DNA from: Pseudomonas libanensis
GTDB lineage: Bacteria > Pseudomonadota > Gammaproteobacteria > Pseudomonadales > Pseudomonadaceae
NCBI RefSeq assembly: GCF_001439685.1
Contig: NZ_JYLH01000009.1
Span: forward strand, 62,001-126,000
DNA: 64,000 nucleotides
Direction: 5' to 3'
The notes beneath the pieces are model-generated. The model searched no databases and was not told the origin of the DNA. It saw only the letters and a list, made by a program, of their open reading frames with translations. The translations under genes and the position numbers were made by a program. Positions 53,718 through 61,835 of this stretch are shown piece by piece (position 1 is the first letter of the stretch; each line of letters opens with the position of its first letter).

Positions 53718-54182
53718 TCAGTCCGAGAAGCTGCCTTGCAGGTGCTCGGCGCGAAATTCCAGGGTTTGCGGGCGATAGCCGGGGCGCAGCGGCGGGGTGG
53801 GCAAGCAATCCTCCCAGGTAGCGCCGGCCTGCAATTCGCCGGGGCCACGATAGCGCGGCGCGGCGTAGACGTTGTCGGCCAGGTTGACGGTGTCCCCCGG
53901 TGCATAAGCCGCGACGCGCCAGCGCAGTTCGGTCAGCGGGACGTCGTTGCCGTTGTTGAGGGTCAGTTTAAGCGGCCGGTCGGCGGGGCAGTCTTGCGGC
54001 GCGTAGGTGATGCGCAGTTCAAGGCGCGCCAGTTGCGACGCTTCGCGGTTGTCCAGCCATACCACCCACACGGCGACAAACCCCAGGCCGACGGCAGCGG
54101 CCAGCGATACCGGCAGCGCCTTGGCCGGGTAGCGCAGCAGCAGGACCAGCCAGGTGATGATCAGAAGAACGCCGAAAAACAT
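53718..54182 (-). CDS. Small membrane-anchored hypothetical protein
   Basis: 154-residue protein with two N-terminal membrane helices (MFFGVLLIITWLVLLLRY and LPVSLAAAVGLGFVAVWVV), then a soluble beta-rich domain with two Cys (APQDCPADRP, TWEDCLPTPP) that could form a disulfide in the periplasm. No family was recognised with confidence. The ATG at 54182 has GAGG eight bases upstream; a GTG at 54191 is possible. It is probably co-transcribed with the SDR gene. Confidence 0.78.
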   Translation of the reverse strand: MFFGVLLIITWLVLLLRYPAKALPVSLAAAVGLGFVAVWVVWLDNREASQLARLELRITYAPQDCPADRPLKLTLNNGNDVPLTELRWRVAAYAPGDTVNLADNVYAAPRYRGPGELQAGATWEDCLPTPPLRPGYRPQTLEFRAEHLQGSFSD

Positions 54183-54302
54183 GGAGACCACCTCGAATTG
54201 GGAACGAGCATCCTAACTTAAGCGTAGGTGGGATTGATTACCTTGAGGTGGGTGCTGGGTTGATACTTGGTCTTATATATTCAGCAAAACTCACAGCGAA
54301 CT

Positions 54303-54393
54303 GATAAGTGAGTTTACATTCTTGGCAGGAACCGGCGCACGTTAAACCTCCACTTATCTGACGACCTACAGGGACGTAACGGTGACGTTAAAC
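54303..54393 (+). promoter_or_regulatory. Repeat-rich promoter region of the toxin gene
   Basis: GATAAGTG (54303-54310) pairs with CACTTATC (54351-54358), and CGTTAAAC occurs twice (54340 and 54386, 46 bases apart), each followed by a TCC-type pyrimidine run. The stretch is AT-rich compared with its neighbours. These look like regulator sites for the downstream toxin gene; the protein is unknown. Confidence 0.4.
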
Positions 54394-54415
54394 TCCTCTA
54401 TGTAAGGTTGATTTC

Positions 54416-57400
54416 ATGTTTGCAGCGACCGAAAACTCGACCCACCTTGCTTCCCCACAACGCGTTGTTACCCCAAACGCATTTGCCGCCCAAACCGATA
54501 TTGCCGTTGAAACATCTACGCAACCCCCTGTTCACCTGCCGCCGGTATTGACCTACGCGCCGGATGGTATTCCTCTTCCCACCTCGGCCGGCATATCCCC
54601 CGCCAGGCTGGAGTACCCACGGCTCATACGGCAATTCAAGATTACCGATCAGGAGGCGTTCGTCACCCAACACGCCCTTCAATCCCGTGACATGCAGCGT
54701 TTGCACAGTGAGCAGCCGAGCTTCCAGGACTTCGTGCGCCAGCAAGTGGACCAAATGTTTCCGTACAGCTCGCCCCTGAGGCCAAAAGACCTGGTCTTCA
54801 AGCGCTGGGTCAGACAGGACGATGGCTCTTTAAAAACACTGTCGTCCGAGCCAGTGCTGGACGCCTTGAACAGGAAGGTTGTGAATTTGCTGGTCAATCC
54901 TGGCCAGCAGCCCGTCGTTGACGACGGTGAACAGTCCGGCATTTTTACCCTGGCCACCGATGCCGGCCCGAGCACCCTTGTCACGCCAGAGTTGACCCTG
55001 GATACGATTGCCCAGCGCATCGTCACGCAGTTTCCTGTGGCCCTTCAAACCTTCTGGACAACCCCCCGCCCGACGTTGAGAGACCCTCAGGTTCTACAGG
55101 CCCCTCAAGACCAGTTGTTGACCTTGCACAAGCAACAACTGTCGACGCTGGCGGCATTGCGCGTGAGTGATGGAACATTGAGCGCGGCGAGCAAGCGGTT
55201 GATCGACGCAGCACTGCAATACCCTACGCTGGCTCAACGGGAAGCGGCCTTCCCCCATGGCGCCCGCCCAGGCGTCTACCCGCTTACCGTTGATGACGGT
55301 ACCGAGCGGGGAGCCTTGATGGCGGGCTGCTTCCTGATCACCAGCACCGATGGTTCCGAAGCCACGCCCCCCGTCTGGGCGAAAGGCCGGACCCTGGCAC
55401 TCGATGAGGCGAATGGGCCGGTCGTGCTGTACACCCCGGGTGAGGGGTTCGAGCAGTTCGCGACGCCAACCCTGGCGCGCCAGGCGATTGCAGAGCGCCT
55501 TGACGGGGCAGGTACCGACGCTGACCTACTGTTGCAAACGCTGCCGTTGTCGTTACAAAACAAGTCCGAGCCGCCCTCTGGCAACGATGTGATGTTGAGC
55601 GCCGACCCCTTGACGGGGGATGTGCTGGCCGAGGGCATCCCCTGGATGCTCAAGCGCCAGCAGGAGGAAGTCGTTGCAAATCTCGCCCAGGTATCGACAC
55701 AACCGCGGGTAACCAAGCGTATGGATGATGCCGCTGACTGGTCGTACCTGCTCAGTGGCGACAACGCCATGGCGGCGCGGGATGAACAACTGGCTGACAA
55801 GCTGGCCCCCGAGTGGCTGAAAAACCTGAGCCCGGCCCAGGAAGCGTTGTTTGATTACCTGGAACACGCCGAGGCACGCAGCGCAAATGCGTTGGCGTCG
55901 TCGTTGGCAACCCTTCCTTCGCTGGGTGCCTTTTCCCGCGACCGGATGAACGAAGCGATCAAACAGCAGTTCCCCGCTGCACAGGTCGATGCGGACAAGC
56001 TGATGGTGAGGGTGAAAACCAGGTCCAATCCTCACAGTGGCGGTCAAAGCAGCAGCCATACGCTCACCATCAAGCATCACCGGGTATCGCTGACTGATCT
56101 GGCGCTGAAAAACCCCAGTGAGTTTCCAGCCGTCCAGTACGGCCACTTCACCCAGCTCACCTTTGAACTGCCGCTGACCGATGCTCACGGTAACCCTCTG
56201 CTGGACGACAATGGCAAGCAGGTCGTCCTGAATACCGAGCAACTCAAGGCGTTGGTCAACACTGCTGATGTGGGAGGAACCTATACCAAGATGCTTAAGC
56301 AGGAGTTGACCACGGATGCCTCGTCGGGTGCTGCCGGCGAAGTCCGCAAAGCGTGGAAAACCCACCTGAGCGACATGCTGGATAAGGAGGCTTTTCTCGC
56401 AGCACTCAACCCCAACACCTACAACATAGACGCTACCCAAGACATCAGTACCAAACGAGGGGCGCAGTGGGTTGCGGCTGTTCTTGATTACCCGGACTCG
56501 GCTGGCCGGCCTCTGGTGGATGGGAAAAAAATTGTCACCAATGCCCTTATCCAGCGTGGGTTGCCGGTTCAGGGAGCGATGGTGATTGGCAATGACACTG
56601 ACGCGTCGCTGGTGCTGTGCACGCCGAATGCACCCGATGGCGTGTGTTTTCGCGAAGTGGCGGATATGAACGCCCTGAACGCTTTGATGGAGAAAAAGGA
56701 GTGGAGGCTCTACACCGCGAGCAGAACGTCACCGGTCGATAAAAACGACGTGGTTAAAGCTGGCGAGGCAATCAAGGAACGCGTATTCGATACGACGAAG
56801 AATCCATTGCGCACGCTGGATGCGCTCATCAAGGTGCTCAAGTTGACGAGCGCCCCGGTGACACTCAAACCCTTCGATGGCAACTTTCAGGATGAGCTGT
56901 ACCAGCAGAAAGTAAAGTTACTCGTCGATCATGCGGACCACCAAAGCGTCAGCAGCGCAGAAGTCGCGTATCAATCGAGAATCAACAAAGTTCAGTTCGG
57001 CGTTGAGGTGGCCTCCATCTTCCTCGATTTGTTGCCAGTGCTCGGAAAAGGCATCTCCATGGGGGTTCGCCTAGGAAAGACTGGCGTGACGGCCTTGCGC
57101 GCCAATGCCCGAATCTTGCCGCGGCTGCTCAAAAGTCCGGGCGCTCTGCGCGCGGTCTACTCGGATTTCACTATGGCTGCCTCTGGTATTCCCAATGTGA
57201 GTGCCGTGCCGTTGCGGGCGGTATTCAAAAAACCGGTGGTCCCGCCAGCCGCTCCAGTCATCGTCAGGGCACCAACGGCTGGCATGCGTCCAAACGTTAG
57301 TTTGAGCGCCTTCTCCGTGTCGGAAGACGTCATCAAAGGTCGCCCTTTGAGGCCAGACGGTACCTATAACGTGGGCAATGATTTTTACGTGCGTTTTACC

Positions 57401-58138
57401 GACAGTACCGGGGTTAACAAGGTGTATCAGATTGATTCGGCCTTCCACGCACGTGACGGGCGGGTCGCTATCGTGGATCCTCAGGCGCCATTGACGACGT
57501 CGAAGCTCTATAGGGTTCAAGCATTTCTGGAGTCCGCCGGTAACGGTGAGTGGCGATTGAGCCGATTGCCGGGCGCGGCTCCCACTGCTACGGAGGCATC
57601 CCGACTGGGCAAGCGTCCGTTAGACCAAGGCAGCTCTTCAGGCCGCGTCGGCATGAATACCCCGGCAGGTGGTCCATCGGCCAATAAGCGACCGAGAGTG
57701 CCGGAAAGCTTTCCGGGTGAAAAAGCGCTGATGGAGCCACCGGTAAAAGGTAAGAATGTTTTTTATCACTACACCGGGGATAAACCGCATGCCGCAATCA
57801 TGGCCGATAGGAGCCTTTCACCTTCAAGTTCAGATTTGAGCGGTCGACCTTTACCCGGAAAACGAGGCCGGCATTACTTTACGGACTTGGCGCCAGGGGA
57901 TATGCCTACCCGACAGATTTCCGAAACCATCTTTGGGAAGCGTAAATATGGCAATGCGATGGATAAAATGTCGCACTACTATGAAGTCAATACGTCGGGA
58001 TTAAATGTTATCCAAAGCCCTGATAATCCGCATATTTTCTATGTGGATGTGCCGTTTCAAATTCCTTTGAAGTATCGGGGTGGCCCTAACGCTGAGTTAG
58101 TCGATCGCGTTATTTCTCATGGGAAAACGCCCATTTAA
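54416..58138 (+). CDS. Large toxin: dermonecrotic-toxin-like (DUF6543-type) body with HYD1-type ADP-ribosyltransferase tail
   Basis: 1240-residue protein with no signal peptide. The N-terminal ~950 residues resemble the DUF6543 toxin body common in Pseudomonas, including RVSLTDLALKNPSEFPAV followed by ADVGGTYTKMLKQEL, and a hydrophobic stretch near 860-900 that could enter membranes. A Ser/Pro/basic linker (~1060-1112) carries KRPR at 1091-1094. The last ~125 residues fit the Tox-ART-HYD1 pattern: FYHYTG (His1118), RHYFTDLAPG (Tyr1154, Asp1157), and HYYEVNTSGLNVI (1187-1199). It would ADP-ribosylate a target protein. No immunity, chaperone or secretion gene adjoins it. The domain calls are by eye. 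Confidence 0.75.
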   Translation: MFAATENSTHLASPQRVVTPNAFAAQTDIAVETSTQPPVHLPPVLTYAPDGIPLPTSAGISPARLEYPRLIRQFKITDQEAFVTQHALQSRDMQRLHSEQPSFQDFVRQQVDQMFPYSSPLRPKDLVFKRWVRQDDGSLKTLSSEPVLDALNRKVVNLLVNPGQQPVVDDGEQSGIFTLATDAGPSTLVTPELTLDTIAQRIVTQFPVALQTFWTTPRPTLRDPQVLQAPQDQLLTLHKQQLSTLAALRVSDGTLSAASKRLIDAALQYPTLAQREAAFPHGARPGVYPLTVDDGTERGALMAGCFLITSTDGSEATPPVWAKGRTLALDEANGPVVLYTPGEGFEQFATPTLARQAIAERLDGAGTDADLLLQTLPLSLQNKSEPPSGNDVMLSADPLTGDVLAEGIPWMLKRQQEEVVANLAQVSTQPRVTKRMDDAADWSYLLSGDNAMAARDEQLADKLAPEWLKNLSPAQEALFDYLEHAEARSANALASSLATLPSLGAFSRDRMNEAIKQQFPAAQVDADKLMVRVKTRSNPHSGGQSSSHTLTIKHHRVSLTDLALKNPSEFPAVQYGHFTQLTFELPLTDAHGNPLLDDNGKQVVLNTEQLKALVNTADVGGTYTKMLKQELTTDASSGAAGEVRKAWKTHLSDMLDKEAFLAALNPNTYNIDATQDISTKRGAQWVAAVLDYPDSAGRPLVDGKKIVTNALIQRGLPVQGAMVIGNDTDASLVLCTPNAPDGVCFREVADMNALNALMEKKEWRLYTASRTSPVDKNDVVKAGEAIKERVFDTTKNPLRTLDALIKVLKLTSAPVTLKPFDGNFQDELYQQKVKLLVDHADHQSVSSAEVAYQSRINKVQFGVEVASIFLDLLPVLGKGISMGVRLGKTGVTALRANARILPRLLKSPGALRAVYSDFTMAASGIPNVSAVPLRAVFKKPVVPPAAPVIVRAPTAGMRPNVSLSAFSVSEDVIKGRPLRPDGTYNVGNDFYVRFTDSTGVNKVYQIDSAFHARDGRVAIVDPQAPLTTSKLYRVQAFLESAGNGEWRLSRLPGAAPTATEASRLGKRPLDQGSSSGRVGMNTPAGGPSANKRPRVPESFPGEKALMEPPVKGKNVFYHYTGDKPHAAIMADRSLSPSSSDLSGRPLPGKRGRHYFTDLAPGDMPTRQISETIFGKRKYGNAMDKMSHYYEVNTSGLNVIQSPDNPHIFYVDVPFQIPLKYRGGPNAELVDRVISHGKTPI

Positions 58139-58190
58139 AGATAAGCCCATGGCGTTGGGTTACCTTGAAAGGTGTGTTGGTTGGGCTGAC

Positions 58191-58224
58191 GCCATCGGGG
58201 GCAAGTCGCACCGCCCCCGATGGC
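58191..58224. repeat. Long GC hairpin after the toxin gene
   Basis: A perfect 12-bp stem (GCCATCGGGGGC and complement) encloses a 10-base loop. There is no T-run, so it is more like a REP palindrome than a terminator; it may still protect the 3' end of the toxin mRNA. Confidence 0.65.
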
Positions 58225-58252
58225 GCCCTCACAGCCAGCACAAATCCCAAAC

Positions 58253-58310
58253 AAAAAGCCCCCACCCAACCCACTGCGGATAGGGGACGCAATGGGCTGG
58301 GCGAGGGCTT
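58253..58310 (-). terminator. Terminator of the alginate operon
   Basis: On the minus strand, arms of about 23 bases (58310 to 58288 and 58278 to 58256) pair with a few wobbles and are followed by TTTTTGT. It lies 15 bases after the algA stop. Confidence 0.85.
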
Positions 58311-58324
58311 CTTGTACGACTGTT

Positions 58325-59776
58325 TTATTGCGCGATAGTTTTCACCGACACGCCACGTTCAACCGGCGTCGAGCGACCGTAGATATCTTCGAAGCGCTCG
58401 ATATCGTCTTCGCCCAGGTAGCTGCCCGATTGCACTTCGATAATCTCCAACGGGATCTTGCCCGGGTTGCGCAGGCGGTGCACCGAGGCGATCGGGATGT
58501 AAGTGGACTGGTTCTCGCAGAGCAGGAACACGTTGTCGTCACAGGTGACTTCAGCGGTGCCGCTGACCACGATCCAGTGTTCGGCGCGGTGGTGGTGCAT
58601 TTGCAGGGACAGGCACGCGCCCGGCTTGACCGAGATGTGCTTGACCTGGAAGCGCCCGCCCATGTCCACCGAGTCGTAGGAACCCCACGGGCGATAGACC
58701 TCGCAGTGGTTCTGGGTTTCGCTGCGGCCTTGCTCGTTGAGCGTATTGACCATCTGCTTGACGCCCTGGACCTTGTCCTTGTGGGCAATCATCATCGCGT
58801 CCTTGGTTTCCACCACCACGATGTTGTCCAGGCCGATCACCGACACCAGTTTGCCGTTGCCATGCACCATGCAGTTGCGGCTGTCCTGGATCACCACGTC
58901 GCCTTTGCTGACGTTACCGTTGGCGTCTTTGTCATTGACCGCCCACAGCGAGGCCCAGCAACCCACGTCGCTCCAGCCGGCGCTCAATGGCACCACGCAG
59001 GCACGCTGGGTTTTTTCCATCACCGCGTAGTCGATGGAATTGTCCGGGCAGCAGGCGAAGGTGGCGTCGTCGAAGGTCACGGTGTCGTGGGTCTGCTCGC
59101 TGCGCTCCAGGGTCAGTACGCAGGTGTCGTAGATGTCCGGATCGTGCTTTTTCAGCTCTTCGAGGAAGCGGCTGGCACGGAACAGGAACATGCCGCTGTT
59201 CCAGAAGTAACCACCGCTTTTGACGAACTCGATGGCGCGTTTTTCATCGGGTTTTTCCACGAACTGCTGCACGCGGCTCACACCTTCGGGCAGCAGCGAG
59301 TCGTTGGTGGACTTGATGTAGCCATAACCGGTTTCCGGACGGGTGGCCGGCACGCCGAACAGCACCATCTCGCCACGCTCGGCGGCTACCGTGGCCAGGG
59401 CCAGTGCGCGTTGCAGGGCTTTCTGGTCGTCGATCACATGGTCGGCGGGCAGCACCAGCATCAGCTCGTCGCGGCCTTCGTTAACCAGCATCATCGCGGT
59501 CAGGGCCACGGCCGGTGCGGTATTGCGGCCAAAGGGTTCCATCAGGATGCGCTGGCATTCGAGCTTGCGTGCGCTCAGTTGCTCATTGACGATGAAGCGG
59601 TGGTCCTTGTTGCAGACCACGATCGGGGAGTCCATGCCTTCGAACACCAGGCGCTCCAGGGTTTGCTGGAACAGCGTGTGTTCGCCAGTCAGGGCCAGGA
59701 ACTGCTTGGGGAACTGTTTACGCGAAAGCGGCCAAAGACGTGAGCCGCTACCACCGGAAAGGATTACTGGGATCAT
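58325..59776 (-). CDS. algA: AlgA, bifunctional mannose-6-phosphate isomerase / GDP-mannose pyrophosphorylase
   Basis: 483-residue type II enzyme. The N-terminal nucleotidyltransferase has GGSGSRLWPLSRKQFPKQF at residues 8-26 and FVEKPD. The C-terminal cupin isomerase domain has QMHHHRAEHW as metal ligands. It supplies GDP-mannose for alginate. It is the last gene of the alginate operon after algF, the classical position; paralogues (PslB, WbpW) are distinguished by this context. A REP doublet separates it from algF. Confidence 0.95.
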   Translation of the reverse strand: MIPVILSGGSGSRLWPLSRKQFPKQFLALTGEHTLFQQTLERLVFEGMDSPIVVCNKDHRFIVNEQLSARKLECQRILMEPFGRNTAPAVALTAMMLVNEGRDELMLVLPADHVIDDQKALQRALALATVAAERGEMVLFGVPATRPETGYGYIKSTNDSLLPEGVSRVQQFVEKPDEKRAIEFVKSGGYFWNSGMFLFRASRFLEELKKHDPDIYDTCVLTLERSEQTHDTVTFDDATFACCPDNSIDYAVMEKTQRACVVPLSAGWSDVGCWASLWAVNDKDANGNVSKGDVVIQDSRNCMVHGNGKLVSVIGLDNIVVVETKDAMMIAHKDKVQGVKQMVNTLNEQGRSETQNHCEVYRPWGSYDSVDMGGRFQVKHISVKPGACLSLQMHHHRAEHWIVVSGTAEVTCDDNVFLLCENQSTYIPIASVHRLRNPGKIPLEIIEVQSGSYLGEDDIERFEDIYGRSTPVERGVSVKTIAQ

Positions 59777-59870
59777 GGGTGTTTCTCCTTGAATCAGTTT
59801 GGGTCAGAGCTACGAAGGTTTGTCGTTTCACTCTTGTTTTTGTCTCGGTCCTGAGTTGAAACCCGGTCAG

Positions 59871-59936
59871 TGTGGGAGCTGGCTTGCCTGCGATGGCGCC
59901 TTCAAGACCGCCATCGCAGGCAAGCCAGCTCCCACA
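59871..59936. repeat. Compact inverted REP doublet between algF and algA
   Basis: REP core at 59871-59894 and inverted copy at 59913-59936, with only 18 bases between them, which extend the stem. It lies inside an operon, not at its end. Confidence 0.88.
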
Positions 59937-59963
59937 AGGGGGCGTGTCAACTCAGGGAAATCG

Positions 59964-60620
59964 TTAGCGGGTCGATACCGGGCGTTTCACCCACACTGGC
60001 GACAGGCTTGAACCTGAGCCGGTGACATACAGCACCGCCGCTTCACCGCGTTCCAACGCAACCGGCTTCACATCGCCGACTTTCTTGTCACCGTCATACA
60101 GCGCCAGGCTCACCTTCACCGGGTTGATCTCGCGCTCGCCACGGCCCTTGGCGGCCACCGACTTGACCACATCGGTCTTGCCGTCGGCAGTTTTCAGGGT
60201 CAGGGCCTTGTCGCTGAGGTTCTGCACGCGTACCAGGGATTTCTGCTTGTTCTTGAACGGCGGCTCTTCGATCAGCTGAGGCTGGCCGCTGCTGTTGTTG
60301 ACCAGGGTGTAGTAGTGATCGGCAGCGAGTTTGACCGGCACGGTCTGGCTGCCGACCTTGGCGCTGTAGTCGCCGCCCGGCATGAAACTGAAGTCGCTGC
60401 TGGCCAATGGCGCAACGTCGCTGAGGTTGGTACTGCCGACGGTGGCGCTGACTTCCTGGTTGCTGGCGTTGTAGATGCGCACGAAGCTCGAGCCCTTTGG
60501 CGCGGTTGGGCCGTACAGGGCGGCGTCACCACCGGCGAAGGCGGACATCGATACGAAGCTCAAGCCGGCAGCGATGGCCAGGGTCTTGGCGAGACGACGC
60601 GGAGTAGTAGTGAAAGTCAT
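59964..60620 (-). CDS. algF: AlgF, alginate O-acetylation protein
   Basis: 218-residue periplasmic protein. The signal peptide is MTFTTTPRRLAKTLAIAAGL followed by cleavage after SAFA; the mature part is beta-rich (YGPTAPKGSSFVRIYNASNQ near its start). It works with AlgI, AlgJ and AlgX in alginate acetylation. The ATG at 60620 has GAGAGG nine bases upstream. It starts 16 bases after the algJ stop. Confidence 0.95.
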   Translation of the reverse strand: MTFTTTPRRLAKTLAIAAGLSFVSMSAFAGGDAALYGPTAPKGSSFVRIYNASNQEVSATVGSTNLSDVAPLASSDFSFMPGGDYSAKVGSQTVPVKLAADHYYTLVNNSSGQPQLIEEPPFKNKQKSLVRVQNLSDKALTLKTADGKTDVVKSVAAKGRGEREINPVKVSLALYDGDKKVGDVKPVALERGEAAVLYVTGSGSSLSPVWVKRPVSTR

Positions 60621-60636
60621 GTGAGTTACCTCTCTT

Positions 60637-61824
60637 TCAGTTTTGCGCCCGGTCGGGCGTCTCGGGTTTCTGATTTTTAAAAGCAGGTGTGTTAATTGCC
60701 ATGTTCTGTTGGCGCGAACCGGCTTGTTTAAGCTGCGCAACCCAGGACGGGTCGGCATCACCGATTTCGTTATTCACGGGCAGATAACGTTCAGGGAATT
60801 CCCAGATCAGCACCTGGGGCGGGTTGTTCTTGAAGTCGTCGCTTTTCAGATAGCTGAGCATTGGCAGGATCGGGCCGTGGCCGTCTTCGGCGTAGCTGAC
60901 CACGTCACTGCCCAGGGCTTGCTTGAGGGCGCCGACGAAGTTCCAGTTGGGGTTGGCGCTGTAGCTGGTGCCCACCAGTGCCACCGGGGTTTCGCTGTCG
61001 CTGAACAGCGCGTCGTCGCCTTGGGTTTCGGCCAGGTGCGTGACGCGTTTTTCCAGCGGCTCTTTGGGCGGCATCAGGTTTTCGAACAGCGGATCCAGGG
61101 GCAGGAACAGACGCAGGTCGCCTTTGTGTGGCTCGGTCTTCTCGGCCTCGGTGACAAAGCGCTGCGGCTCGCCGTGGAGCGGGGTCTTGTCGGCAATGGT
61201 CTTCGCCAGTTGCTTGGCGGCGATTTCCGCGCCATCCGGGGTCCAGTGGGTGTCGGTACGCAGGAATACCTGCTTGCCGCCCAGCTTGGCCTGTTGCAGC
61301 GGGCCGAGCAGGTCCGGGGCCGGGATATTGTCGGCGGCGACCCGGGCGTGGAAGTCCTGGTACAGGTTGGCGTGAATGCTCGCCGGTTTGACCTCACCCA
61401 GGTGTTCCGGGTACAGGCGCACCTTGGCCGGCACGATCGCCATCACCAACTGAGTGCCCTGGGCCTTGAGCTTCTGGCGCACGCCTTCGACCAGCGCGTA
61501 GTTGCCTTCCAGGTTCTGGTCTTCATTGACGGCGGGGTTGAATTCCTCGTCGCTGTACAGCCAGTGATCGCGGCCCAGCACTACCCCAGGGCGGCCTTCA
61601 TTGAACAGCTTGTAGTCCAGCGCTGCCCACAGGTTGGTGCCGATGCGCTTGATCGGGAACTCGTCGTCGTAATGGGTCTCGACGGCTTTGGTCCAGCGAC
61701 CGTTGAGCACGGTTGCATCGGCGTTGGTGCTGAAGCCCAGGAAACTGCGCAGCGACCAAGCGCCCAGGGCCAGCAACAGCACCATGAACAGGCTGATATA
61801 GAGAACGCGTAATGAACGGGTCAT
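60637..61824 (-). CDS. algJ: AlgJ, alginate O-acetyltransferase
   Basis: 395-residue SGNH-like acetyltransferase anchored by an N-terminal helix (VLYISLFMVLLLALGAWSL). The catalytic Asp-His pair lies in RTDTHWTPDG and the serine in VGTSYSANPNW. It transfers acetyl groups delivered by AlgI in the periplasm. It begins 11 bases after the algI stop. Confidence 0.95.
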   Translation of the reverse strand: MTRSLRVLYISLFMVLLLALGAWSLRSFLGFSTNADATVLNGRWTKAVETHYDDEFPIKRIGTNLWAALDYKLFNEGRPGVVLGRDHWLYSDEEFNPAVNEDQNLEGNYALVEGVRQKLKAQGTQLVMAIVPAKVRLYPEHLGEVKPASIHANLYQDFHARVAADNIPAPDLLGPLQQAKLGGKQVFLRTDTHWTPDGAEIAAKQLAKTIADKTPLHGEPQRFVTEAEKTEPHKGDLRLFLPLDPLFENLMPPKEPLEKRVTHLAETQGDDALFSDSETPVALVGTSYSANPNWNFVGALKQALGSDVVSYAEDGHGPILPMLSYLKSDDFKNNPPQVLIWEFPERYLPVNNEIGDADPSWVAQLKQAGSRQQNMAINTPAFKNQKPETPDRAQN

Positions 61825-61835
61825 GGTCGGCTCCC

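Noticed and set aside
58220..59743. 507-codon plus-strand frame opposite algA
   Set aside because: Opposite a clear AlgA; it also starts inside the operon terminator.
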